Positions 55,120 through 63,447 of a stretch of DNA of 64,000 bases are shown here, one piece after another. The DNA comes from Emticicia aquatilis (GTDB taxonomy: Bacteria > Bacteroidota > Bacteroidia > Cytophagales > Spirosomataceae). Below the pieces are notes generated by a model that did no database searches, was not told the origin of the DNA, and saw only the letters and a list, made by a program, of their open reading frames with translations. The translations under genes were made by a program, and so were the position numbers. The stretch is from NCBI RefSeq assembly GCF_014644295.1, contig NZ_BMKK01000003.1:434001-498000 (forward strand), written 5' to 3'. Positions within the stretch are counted from its first letter, which is position 1. Each line of letters opens with the position of its first letter.

Positions 55120-55142
55120 TATAAGTCAGTAAATGACTTATA
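55120..55142. promoter_or_regulatory. Inverted repeat TATAAGTCA / TGACTTATA
   Basis: A 9-bp perfect inverted repeat with a five-base spacer, about 100 bases upstream of the DUF1553 gene. Shape and place fit an operator. No matching copy was recognised elsewhere in the window. Confidence 0.3.
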
Positions 55143-55242
55143 GATAAGTGTTTAATAAACTTTTGAGTATAGAATGGTCACTTAAAAAGTTTTAAAAAAT
55201 ACTCTCAACAATCTATTCGCTATAATTCTATTTTACTAACCG

Positions 55243-57573
55243 ATGAAAAGTGTAGTTTTTAAGGCTAAAACTTTTTTGTTTTTACTGCTTACGAGCGTAA
55301 GCTTGGCAATAATTGTGTGGAATTGTACTTCTTCTTCTGCCGCAGAAACAGGGGCAATTCCTGACGAGGTTGATTATAATTTTCATATTCGTCCGATTCT
55401 GTCCGACCGCTGTTTCAAATGTCATGGTCCCGATGTCAATAAACGAGAAGCTAATTTACGCCTTGATACTCCCGAAGGTGCGTATGCTGCCCTAAAAGAT
55501 AACCCCAAAGCTCATGCAATTGTGGCTGGAAGTTTGGAGCAATCAGAGGTGTATCAGCGAATCATTGCCAAAGATACCGCCGTTTTGATGCCGCCGCCTT
55601 CATCAAACTTAAAACTGACTCAACACGAAATCGAACTAATTGCCAAATGGATTAAGCAAGGGGCAAAATATAAGCCTCACTGGGCGTTTATTGCACCACA
55701 AAAGCCCAAATTGCCCGAAGCTGACGAAGACTGGGTGAAAAATGAAATTGACCATTTTGTATATGCTAAAATGGATGAAAAAGGTTTAAAACCTAACGAA
55801 GAAGCCGACAAAGAACGCTTACTAAAACGTGTAAGTTTTGATCTCATTGGTCTGCCACCAAGCATAGAAATGCAAGAGCGTTTCTTGAAAGATAATTCGC
55901 CTAATGCCTACGAAAAAATTGTTGATGAATTATTGAAAAACAAACATTATGGCGAAAAAATGGCCATTTCGTGGCTCGATGTGGCTCGTTATGCCGACTC
56001 GCACGGTTATCAAGATGATGGACTTCGCACGATGTGGCCGTGGCGTGATTGGGTGATTCATGCGTTCAATTCAAATTATCCGTATAGTAAATTCTTAACT
56101 TGGCAGTTGGCAGGAGATTTATTGCCAAATCCGAGCAAAGAAATGTTGTTGGCAACGGGTTTTAACCGAAACCATAAAATCACGCAAGAAGGGGGCGTAA
56201 TTGATGAAGAATATCGCATCGAATACGTGACTGACCGCACCAATACTTTCGGAAAATCTTTCTTGGCTCTCACTTTCGAGTGTGCCCATTGCCACGACCA
56301 TAAATACGACCCGATTTCGCAGAAAGATTATTACCGAACCTTCGCTTTTTTCAATCAAGTGCCAGAAAAAGGGCTTTTCGGAACGATCGATGCTTCGTTT
56401 GCCGACCCTCCCAACATGAAAATTACGACCGAAGACGTAAATTCGATCTTGAAATTTATCAATAAAAAAGATACGGCTAAAGTAATGGTCATGGTGATGA
56501 AAGATAGCTCGAAAGTTCGCCCGACTTATATCCTGAATCGTGGAAATTATGATTCGCACGGAGAGATGGTTGGAGTCGGAATTCCGAAAGCTATTATGCC
56601 ATTCGATACCAACAAATTAGAGAAAAACCGACTTGGCTTGGCAAAATGGATGCTCGATGCCCGAAATCCACTCACGGCACGAGTGTATGTCAATCGTCTT
56701 TGGGCTTCGTTTTTTGGTCGAGGAATTGTAAAAACTCTCGGTGATTTTGGAATGCAAGGTGAGCTACCTTCACACCCCGAATTGCTCGATTGGTTGGCGG
56801 TAGATTTCAGAGAAAATAGCTGGAATATCAAGCGTTTGGTAAAACAAATTGTGATGTCGGCCACTTATCGACAATCTTCAACAATCACAGAAAAACACCT
56901 AAAAACCGACCCCGAAAATATCTTTTTGGCTCGTTCAACTCGTATGCGTTTCCCTGCCGAAAACGTGCGTGACCATGTATTGGCAAGTAGCGGAGTGCTG
57001 AACGAAGAAATTGGTGGCCCAAGTGTAAAACCTTATCAACCAAAAGGGCTTTGGGAAGTAGCTACTTCGGGGCGTGGAACTTTGGCAAGATACGTGCAAG
57101 ACCACGAATCTGACCTTTATCGCCGAGGAATGTATGTGTTTATTAAGCGAACTGTTCCTCCACCATCAATGCTCATTTTTGATGCCAGCAACCGTGACCA
57201 ATGCGAAGTGCAACGCAGCAGAACGAATACGCCACTCCAAGCTTTGGTAATGATGAATGACCCACAAACAATGGAAGGTTCAAGGGTTTTGGCAGAAAAT
57301 CTGATGTCGGAAAATATTCCGTTGGAAACTAAACTCGAAAAGGCATTCCGACGCATTATTTGCCGAAAACCAAAAGCCAAAGAACTGGATATTTTGAAGC
57401 AATATTTTGAATCAGAAAAGGAGTTTTTTGCTAAAAATGCCAAGAAAACTGATAAAATGCTCAGCATTGGCGAATATAAACGCAAGGAAGTAAAAGATAA
57501 AAACGCAACCGCCGCTCTCATGCAAACTATCCAGATGATTTTTAATATGGAAGAGGCGATTGTTAGGGGGTGA
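55243..57573 (+). CDS. PSCyt1-PSCyt2-PSD1 (DUF1549/DUF1553) protein
   Basis: 776 residues, N-terminal membrane anchor (LFLLLTSVSLAIIV). A planctomycete-type cytochrome c domain has C57-x2-C60-H61 (DRCFKCHGPD), followed by DUF1549 (LLKRVSFDLIGLPPS, ISWLDVARYADSHGYQDDG, TWQLAGDLLP, ECAHCHDHKYDPI with a second CxxCH) and DUF1553 (LGLAKWMLDARNPLTARVYV, GDFGMQGELPSHPELLDWLA, RSRTNTPLQALVMMND). These proteins, common in Planctomycetes and some Bacteroidota, are encoded next to DUF1501 proteins; function not proven, thought to act in oxidative glycan or sulfated-sugar degradation. DUF1501 follows but after an inserted RAYT element. Confidence 0.88.
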   Translation: MKSVVFKAKTFLFLLLTSVSLAIIVWNCTSSSAAETGAIPDEVDYNFHIRPILSDRCFKCHGPDVNKREANLRLDTPEGAYAALKDNPKAHAIVAGSLEQSEVYQRIIAKDTAVLMPPPSSNLKLTQHEIELIAKWIKQGAKYKPHWAFIAPQKPKLPEADEDWVKNEIDHFVYAKMDEKGLKPNEEADKERLLKRVSFDLIGLPPSIEMQERFLKDNSPNAYEKIVDELLKNKHYGEKMAISWLDVARYADSHGYQDDGLRTMWPWRDWVIHAFNSNYPYSKFLTWQLAGDLLPNPSKEMLLATGFNRNHKITQEGGVIDEEYRIEYVTDRTNTFGKSFLALTFECAHCHDHKYDPISQKDYYRTFAFFNQVPEKGLFGTIDASFADPPNMKITTEDVNSILKFINKKDTAKVMVMVMKDSSKVRPTYILNRGNYDSHGEMVGVGIPKAIMPFDTNKLEKNRLGLAKWMLDARNPLTARVYVNRLWASFFGRGIVKTLGDFGMQGELPSHPELLDWLAVDFRENSWNIKRLVKQIVMSATYRQSSTITEKHLKTDPENIFLARSTRMRFPAENVRDHVLASSGVLNEEIGGPSVKPYQPKGLWEVATSGRGTLARYVQDHESDLYRRGMYVFIKRTVPPPSMLIFDASNRDQCEVQRSRTNTPLQALVMMNDPQTMEGSRVLAENLMSENIPLETKLEKAFRRIICRKPKAKELDILKQYFESEKEFFAKNAKKTDKMLSIGEYKRKEVKDKNATAALMQTIQMIFNMEEAIVRG

Positions 57574-57583
57574 AATATGAGTT

Positions 57584-57803
57584 TAACCCCATTCGGGGTT
57601 AGCGTTTTCATCTTGAATCTTTATTCATAGGTTTCACCTACGGCTATTCGAACGGTCCGCCGCTGCGGTTAAAGCCCTTTGGGCTTTTTGCGAGAATTAT
57701 TTAGAGAGTGTAACAAGCCCGAAGGGCTTTAACTTGAATAGCCACGATTGAAAATCGTGGAAAATGTAAACGAAAATAAGCTGACCCTGAAAGGGTCAAA
57801 CAT
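57584..57803. repeat. Left REP array
   Basis: Hairpins in order: TAACCCCATTCGGGGTTA (57584-57601), GGTTTCACCTACGG region, AAAGCCCTTTGGGCTTT, AAGCCCGAAGGGCTT, GAATAGCC + CACGATT...AATCGTG (57736-57760), and GACCCTGAAAGGGTC + AAACAT (to 57803). The last stem lies eight bases before the transposase ATG. Confidence 0.8.
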
Positions 57804-57810
57804 CAGAGAA

Positions 57811-58257
57811 ATGGGAACTTTCACACAAACATTTTACCAGATAGTTTTTAGTACAAAATATCGAAAAAAGACACTTTCTAAAGATGAACGACCTGAATTA
57901 TTCAAGTCAATTTGGGGGATTTTAAAGAATAATAAGTGTCATTTATATCGAATCAATGGGGTAGAAGACCACATTCATATTATCACAAGTCTTCATCCAT
58001 CAGTGGCATTGTCTAATTTAGTAAAAGATATTAAACTGGGTAGTACAAGTTTTATCAAAGAGAAAAAGATTTTTCCCAATTTCGGAGGTTGGCAAGATGG
58101 ATACTCCGCTTTTACATACTCAATTGAGGCAAAGGATAACTTGATAGAATATGTGAAAAATCAAGAAGAACATCATAAAGAAACAACATTCAAAGAGGAA
58201 TTAATTGAATTATTAAACGAACACAGAATTGAATTTGATGATAAATATTTGGATTGA
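57811..58257 (+). CDS. RAYT / IS200-like Y1 transposase
   Basis: 148 residues from the ATG at 57811 (MGTFTQTFYQIVFSTK); an upstream in-frame ATG at 57748 would run through the REP and is rejected. Y1-transposase fold with HUH motif DHIHII (H54, H56) and catalytic-type Tyr114 in LIEYVKNQEEHH. REP-associated tyrosine transposases nick and join REP single strands and lack classical IS ends. Catalytic residues appear intact. Confidence 0.9.
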   Translation: MGTFTQTFYQIVFSTKYRKKTLSKDERPELFKSIWGILKNNKCHLYRINGVEDHIHIITSLHPSVALSNLVKDIKLGSTSFIKEKKIFPNFGGWQDGYSAFTYSIEAKDNLIEYVKNQEEHHKETTFKEELIELLNEHRIEFDDKYLD

Positions 58258-58269
58258 GGCCTTTAAGTT

Positions 58270-58507
58270 TAACCCCATTCGGGGTTAGGAGTTTGTGCAA
58301 AATCTTTTTTCCGTAGGTTTCACCTACGGCTATTCAAGTTTAAGCCTTTCAGGCTTTTAAAAATATTGAGTCGTAGAGTAAGTCTTATAGAGGCTTATTA
58401 ACAATTATTCTGTTTATTAACCACGAAGTGGTTGAACACGAATAGCCACGATTGAAAATCGTGGAAAAGATAATAAAGTATAAACTGACCCTGAAAGGGT
58501 CAAACAT
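58270..58507. repeat. Right REP array, direct copy of the left
   Basis: Begins with the same TAACCCCATTCGGGGTTA (58270-58287), then CCGTAGGTTTCACCTACGG (58311-58329), AAGCCTTTCAGGCTT, AACCACGAAGTGGTT, GAATAGCC with CACGATT...AATCGTG (to 58464), and GACCCTGAAAGGGTC + AAACAT (58487-58507). The order and orientation equal the left array; internal stems vary. Confidence 0.8.
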
Positions 58508-58527
58508 AAAATAGAAACAGCATTTAT

Positions 58528-59979
58528 ATGCAAAACGAATTTTTCAATCATAAACTAAACATTACCCGCCGCCACTTTTTGGGTAAGGCTGCCGCTGGAA
58601 TCGGCACTTTGGGTTTAGGCTCATTGTTGATGCCTAATTTATTTAAAGGCGATGAAAACCTCGACCAATTGCCTTTGGGTTTGCCGCATTTTGCCCCAAA
58701 AGCCAAGCGAGTGATTTATTTGTTTCAGAATGGGGCTCCATCTCAGCTTGAATCTTTTGATTATAAGCCTACGCTCACCAAAATGATGGGTCAAGATTTG
58801 CCAGAATCTATCAGAAATGGACAGCGACTCACGGGAATGACTTCTAATCAGACAAAGTTTCCGTTGATGGGTTCGTTTTTTGACTTTAAGCAATACGGTC
58901 AATCGGGTGCGTGGGTGAGCGATTTATTCCCGAATATGGCCAAAATCGTTGATGACCTTTGTATCATCAAAACCATGAATACTGATGCCATTAATCATGA
59001 CCCAGCACTCACTTTCTTGCAAACTGGAGCTCAAGTGGGTAATCGCCCGAGTATGGGAGCGTGGGCGAGTTATGGCTTGGGTAGCGAAAACAAAAATCTT
59101 CCTGCATTTTGCGTTTTGCTTTCTCGTGGTCGTGGAAACGGGCAAGGCGTTTATTCAAAACTTTGGACGAATGGATTTTTAGACTCTACGCATCAAGGCG
59201 TAGTTTTTAGTAGTGGCGAAGACCCAATTTTGTATCTCAACGACCCCGAAGGCACGGATAAAATTGCCCGAAGAAGAATGTTGGATAAACTGGCCGAACT
59301 CAATCATTTAGGTTTTGAAGAAAACGGTGACCCCGAAGTACAAGCTAAAGTGCAGCAGTACGAAATGGCGTATAGAATGCAAACGGCTGTGCCAGAACTC
59401 ACCGATTTATCGAAAGAACCCGACCATATCATAAAAATGTATGGCCCCGAGTGTTTAGTGCCAGGAACTTACGCTGCCAATGCTCTTTTAGCTCGAAAAC
59501 TATCAGAATCAGGCGTAAGATTTGTACAACTTTATCACCAAGGTTGGGACCAACACGGAAACCTTCCCAACGAAATGCCACTGCAAGCCCAAGACGTTGA
59601 CCGTGCTTCGGCAGCTCTGATTACCGACCTCAAACAACGTGGACTTCTGGATGAAACTTTAGTAATTTGGGGTGGAGAATTTGGCCGAACAAATTATTGT
59701 CAAGGAACATTCACAAAAGACAATTATGGTCGTGACCACCACCCAAGAGCATATAGTATTTGGATGGCAGGTGGAGGTGTAAAACCTGGCATTGTTTACG
59801 GAGAAACTGATGAATTTGGCTACAACATCGTGCGTGACCCTGTGCATATTCACGATTTTCATGCAACCGTTATGCACCTAATGGGCTTGAATCACGAACA
59901 ACTTACCTACAAACATTTAGGTCGAAGATACCGCCTAACCGATGTGGCAGGAAATGTAATATCTGGGCTAATGGCGTAA
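58528..59979 (+). CDS. DUF1501 protein (sulfatase-like fold), Tat-type signal
   Basis: 483 residues. The N-terminus ITRRHFLGKAAAGIGTLG is a twin-arginine signal; DUF1501 then spans the rest: PKAKRVIYLFQNGAPSQLES, NHDPALTFLQTGAQ, GRPSMGAWASYG-like NRPSMGAWASYG, LYHQGWDQHGNL, LVIWGGEFGRTNYCQG, GRDHHPRAYSIWMAGGG. These proteins share the alkaline-phosphatase/sulfatase fold and pair with DUF1553 proteins. The RAYT lies between the two partners. Confidence 0.88.
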   Translation: MQNEFFNHKLNITRRHFLGKAAAGIGTLGLGSLLMPNLFKGDENLDQLPLGLPHFAPKAKRVIYLFQNGAPSQLESFDYKPTLTKMMGQDLPESIRNGQRLTGMTSNQTKFPLMGSFFDFKQYGQSGAWVSDLFPNMAKIVDDLCIIKTMNTDAINHDPALTFLQTGAQVGNRPSMGAWASYGLGSENKNLPAFCVLLSRGRGNGQGVYSKLWTNGFLDSTHQGVVFSSGEDPILYLNDPEGTDKIARRRMLDKLAELNHLGFEENGDPEVQAKVQQYEMAYRMQTAVPELTDLSKEPDHIIKMYGPECLVPGTYAANALLARKLSESGVRFVQLYHQGWDQHGNLPNEMPLQAQDVDRASAALITDLKQRGLLDETLVIWGGEFGRTNYCQGTFTKDNYGRDHHPRAYSIWMAGGGVKPGIVYGETDEFGYNIVRDPVHIHDFHATVMHLMGLNHEQLTYKHLGRRYRLTDVAGNVISGLMA

Positions 59980-60057
59980 CATAATTTTTTAAATTGTGCC
60001 TTTTAGATGATGGACAATTTAGAAGTCAGACCGCCGACATATTTGTCCTATAAACAA

Positions 60058-60126
60058 TATCCCGTAGGGATTAAATATCGGTAGAAAGAATAACACCACA
60101 ATAGTTGAGCATGCCGTTAGGTATGC
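60058..60126. repeat. REP-like hairpins after DUF1501 gene
   Basis: ATCCCGTAGGGAT followed by TAAATATCGGTAGAAAG, and GCATGCCGTTAGGTATGC (60109-60126). This type (ATCCCGTAGGGATTnAATATCGGTAG) is common in Bacteroidota intergenic DNA. It lies in the 214-base gap before the cytochrome gene. Confidence 0.65.
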
Positions 60127-60193
60127 AACATCTAAATACGCATTGGTAAATAAAGATGTCTAATATGCAGTAAAACTTAGAATTCAGACCTAA

Positions 60194-62338
60194 ATGACCC
60201 GTTTTTATAAAATTTCATCATACCTATTATTAAGTCTAAATATTCTCTTACTTTTCTTTTTGGTGTTTGAAGAGCAAGTAAGCCTTCCGCTTTGGATGAA
60301 TCCACTTGGACGAATGCACCCATTATTACTGCATTTACCGATAGGTTTTGTGGTATTATTGGTGCTTTTTTCATTCTTGAAAAATGAAATCGAAACAAAA
60401 AGTTATGAACTTATCCGAACGCTTATACTGACTTTAACGGCACTTTCGGCAGCAATCGTGGCATTGATGGGTTTCTTTTTATCAAGAGAAGGAGGCTATG
60501 ATGAGCGACTTTTACAGTTTCATAAATTCACTGGTATTGGTGTCAGTTTACTGGCTTATGCAATAGTAATTTTTGATGAAAAACTGAGTCAAAAAAGATA
60601 TCCAAATTGGGCATTACTGGCCATCATGGCCGTAGCTGGACATTTCGGGGCGGGCATTACACACGGTGAAAATTATCTGTTTGAAGCGTGGCAAAAAACT
60701 GATACTGCTCCACAATTTTCGGAGAATGACCCAATGTACAGAGCTGCCATTTTTCCGATTCTTGAAGCCAAATGCGTGGCTTGCCATAACGATGATAAAA
60801 CCAAAGGCCAACTCAATATGAGTAGCATCGAAAAGATTCTGAAAGGTGGAAAAAATGGTTTGATTTGGAAAGTGGGTGATGCCCTCAATAGCCATATTAT
60901 TCAAAGAGCAAATCTACCGCTCGAACACAAAGAACACATGCCACCGAAAGGCAAACCACAACTAACAACCGATGAAATTGCTCTCTTATCTGCATGGATA
61001 AACGAAGGTGCAGACCTTAAAAAAGCTTTCAAAAACTATTTGGTAAGTTCAGAAACCAAGAAAATTGCTTCAAAACTTGTTGGTATGAAATCAGCGGCCA
61101 AAGAAGCCAAAGTTTATAGCTTTTCGATGCCTTCTGAATCGGATTTAGCGGCGGTTAATACACCTTTTTGTTCGGTTTTTCCGTTGGCAACGGGTTCGCC
61201 CGCATTGCAGGCCGATTTCTTTGTAAGTAAGAAATTCGACCGTAAAGTTTTAGAAAATCTCTCGAAAGTAGGTGAGCAACTGGTGATTTTGAATCTATCG
61301 AAAATGCCTGTACACGATGAAGATTTGGCTTTAATAGCCAATTTTCCGAACCTCGAAAAACTCATTCTTAATCAAACTGACATAACTGGAAATACTTTAG
61401 AACAACTCAAAAAATGCAAGAATTTGGAGTCTGTCGCTCTGGCAGGAACGAAAATTTCTAAAGAAAACCTTCAAAAAATACTTGATTTACCGAAATTAAA
61501 AGAGGTTTTTGTGTGGAATACGAATATTGACGAAGCCACTGTAACAGAATTGGGAAAGAAATATACCAAAATCAAATTTGATAGGGGAGGACTCGACAAT
61601 CCAAATGAGATTCTGCAACTTAATCCGCCAATTTTGGTCAATGAAGATTTTATCATCAAAACCAATACACCAATTACGCTGAAACATACGCTCAAAAATG
61701 TAAAGATTCGCTATACGCTTGATGGTTCTGAGCCAGACTCAACAACGGTAAATATCTACGAAAAACCAATCATCATTGATAGTTACACAAAATTCAAGGC
61801 CATAGCAACCAAAGAAAATTGGTACGCCAGTCGAAAAGTAGAATATAGTTTCTTCAAGTCGAGTTTTGTGGCTGATAGCGTGTATTTGCTCAATTTGCCC
61901 GACCCCAAATACTCGGGTAAAGGTGGAAGCACACTAAATGATTTGAAAAAAGGGCCTACTGATAATTTTGGTGATAAAGCATGGCTGGGCTATCGTGAAA
62001 AGGAATTTATGGGGATTTTTGAGTTTAAGAAAGTTCAGCCCATCAAAGGTCTAACAATCAGTTATTTACAAAAAATGGATTCTTTCATTATGCCACCTTT
62101 GGCGGTGGAGGTTTGGGCTGGAAATAGCAAAGCTGATTTGAAAGTTATTCAGAAAATCACGCCAAAACAAGCTAAAAAAATGGAAGGAAACGCCAATGTT
62201 GGGCTTCAAATTCCTCTTATACAAGGCTCATATAAAATGATAAAACTGGTCATTAAACCAGTGTCGAAACTTCCAGTTTGGCACCCTGGAAAAGGGCAGA
62301 AAGGTTGGTTTTTTGTCGATGAAGTATTTTTTAATTGA
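60194..62338 (+). CDS. Membrane protein with planctomycete cytochrome domain, LRR and FN3-like parts
   Basis: 714 residues. The first 160 residues hold about four transmembrane helices (DUF2231-like; YLLLSLNILLLFFLVF, HPLLLHLPIGFVVLLVLFS, LVALMGFFLSREGG). A PSCyt1-type cytochrome follows with C194-x2-C197-H198 (CVACHNDD) and HMPPKGKPQLTTDEI. Leucine-rich-repeat-like strands (LEKLILNQTDITGNTLEQL, KNLESVALAGTKI) cover about 385-465, then a chitobiase/FN3-type domain (IRYTLDGSEPDSTTVN) and a discoidin-like end. It belongs to the DUF1553-DUF1501 group and may anchor the module and pass electrons to the quinone pool. Confidence 0.82.
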   Translation: MTRFYKISSYLLLSLNILLLFFLVFEEQVSLPLWMNPLGRMHPLLLHLPIGFVVLLVLFSFLKNEIETKSYELIRTLILTLTALSAAIVALMGFFLSREGGYDERLLQFHKFTGIGVSLLAYAIVIFDEKLSQKRYPNWALLAIMAVAGHFGAGITHGENYLFEAWQKTDTAPQFSENDPMYRAAIFPILEAKCVACHNDDKTKGQLNMSSIEKILKGGKNGLIWKVGDALNSHIIQRANLPLEHKEHMPPKGKPQLTTDEIALLSAWINEGADLKKAFKNYLVSSETKKIASKLVGMKSAAKEAKVYSFSMPSESDLAAVNTPFCSVFPLATGSPALQADFFVSKKFDRKVLENLSKVGEQLVILNLSKMPVHDEDLALIANFPNLEKLILNQTDITGNTLEQLKKCKNLESVALAGTKISKENLQKILDLPKLKEVFVWNTNIDEATVTELGKKYTKIKFDRGGLDNPNEILQLNPPILVNEDFIIKTNTPITLKHTLKNVKIRYTLDGSEPDSTTVNIYEKPIIIDSYTKFKAIATKENWYASRKVEYSFFKSSFVADSVYLLNLPDPKYSGKGGSTLNDLKKGPTDNFGDKAWLGYREKEFMGIFEFKKVQPIKGLTISYLQKMDSFIMPPLAVEVWAGNSKADLKVIQKITPKQAKKMEGNANVGLQIPLIQGSYKMIKLVIKPVSKLPVWHPGKGQKGWFFVDEVFFN

Positions 62339-62412
62339 TTTATTGACGTACTTTGTGGCATTAATGCGGCTGTCTTTCAATCGCTAATTTTTAATTTTAT
62401 TACGTTTATTCT

Positions 62413-62886
62413 ATGTGCTACTGTGGCGAAGCAAAACCATTTTCTGACTGTTGCGAACCAATCATCAAAGGTGAAAAAACTGCCCAAACTGCCGAGCAAT
62501 TGATGCGTTCGAGATACTCGGCTTATGTGGTGGTTGATGTGAAATATTTGATTGCAACTACCTATCCAACTCAACAAAAAAACTTCGATGAAGCCGATAT
62601 TCGGGCGTGGGCAGTGGCCAATCAGTGGAAAAAATTGGAAGTTATTGCTACAAGAAAAGGTAAATTCAATGAAGAAGATGGTGAAGTTGAATTTAAAGCC
62701 TCTTATTTAGATGATTCTGGGACATTACAAATTCATCACGAAAAATCTACGTTCATCAAAGAAAATGATAAATGGTATTATCTGAGCGGAATAATTGGTA
62801 GTTCTGAAGCACCACAAACCCAAAATCGAAACGATTTGTGTGCCTGCGGAAGTGGTAAAAAATACAAGAAATGTTGTGGTAGATAG
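62413..62886 (+). CDS. YchJ-family SEC-C protein (UPF0225)
   Basis: 157 residues. Zinc-binding Cys at both ends: CYCGEAKPFSDCCEP (residues 2-16) and CACGSGKKYKKCCG (C-terminal SEC-C motif), with the NTF2-like core AEQLMRSRYSAYVVVDVKYL. YchJ family function is unknown; SEC-C motifs often bind ribosomes or translocation partners. Confidence 0.92.
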   Translation: MCYCGEAKPFSDCCEPIIKGEKTAQTAEQLMRSRYSAYVVVDVKYLIATTYPTQQKNFDEADIRAWAVANQWKKLEVIATRKGKFNEEDGEVEFKASYLDDSGTLQIHHEKSTFIKENDKWYYLSGIIGSSEAPQTQNRNDLCACGSGKKYKKCCGR

Positions 62887-62912
62887 ATTTAAAACTAATC
62901 AAAAATACTTGC

Positions 62913-62950
62913 GAGATTAGAATTTACTTAGACCTCTAAATTCTAATCTC
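62913..62950. terminator. Inverted repeat after ychJ
   Basis: 14-bp stem GAGATTAGAATTTA (62913-62926) with its complement (62937-62950), loop of ten. No T-run follows on the plus strand, so terminator activity is uncertain. Confidence 0.45.
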
Positions 62951-62986
62951 AAAAAGCAGATTTTCTATTTTTTTAAATATTATTTT

Positions 62987-63013
62987 GCTCTTCAAATTGA
63001 AGGGCATTTTTAT
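62987..63013 (+). terminator. Small hairpin with T-run
   Basis: GCTCTTCA/TGAAGGGC stem (62987-63005, one G-U pair) followed by ATTTTTATT. Terminator-like, 10 bases before the next ATG. Confidence 0.45.
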
Positions 63014-63022
63014 TTAAACTAT

Positions 63023-63415
63023 ATGAAAACTCCATTTTTTATTTCTTTATTCTTACTTGCTTTTGAGGGATTTTCGCAGAAAATAACCTCTATTACCCTC
63101 AACGAATCTACACGTGGTTTTAGGCGAGAAATTTTAATTTCCGAAAAGGAATATATTTTAGACGAAAATTCGATTATCTTTAAGAAAAAACTTTCTATTG
63201 AAGATTGGAAAGAAATCATGAAAATTTGTGAAAAGATTAAACTTGATTCATTTTACTCTTTCAAATCTTCATCAAGAAAAAGGGCAAATGATGCAGCTTT
63301 GCAGGCTACTATTGAAATAACAGTAGGAAATAAAAAGTATCAATCTTCTACTTTCGACCACAATAATCCACCCAAAGAGCTTGTAGCGTTGGTAAATAAA
63401 CTAAGAAACTTCTGA
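63023..63415 (+). CDS. Small exported protein of unknown function
   Basis: 130 residues, signal peptide (1-19, FEGFSQ). Beta-rich body with ITSITLNESTRGFRREI, SIEDWKEIMKICEKI and TVGNKKYQSSTFDHNNPP. Bacteroidota have many such uncharacterised secreted proteins; no family assigned. Confidence 0.7.
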   Translation: MKTPFFISLFLLAFEGFSQKITSITLNESTRGFRREILISEKEYILDENSIIFKKKLSIEDWKEIMKICEKIKLDSFYSFKSSSRKRANDAALQATIEITVGNKKYQSSTFDHNNPPKELVALVNKLRNF

Positions 63416-63447
63416 CTTTCTTTGAATCACGATATTCCGATAAATTT

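Larger units (their letters stand above)
57584..58507. mobile_element. RAYT transposase with flanking REP arrays
   Basis: An element of a 148-residue Y1 transposase between two direct-oriented REP arrays (57584-57803 and 58270-58507). It sits between the DUF1553 and DUF1501 genes, normally adjacent, so insertion into an operon is likely. Exact ends are not defined because REP arrays lack classic terminal inverted repeats. Confidence 0.7.

Noticed and set aside
57748-57810. Longer N-terminus for the RAYT
   Set aside because: Runs through REP hairpins; family starts at MGTFTQTFYQ.
57584-58507. CRISPR array
   Set aside because: Hairpins differ from each other, have no regular spacers; a REP/RAYT explains them.
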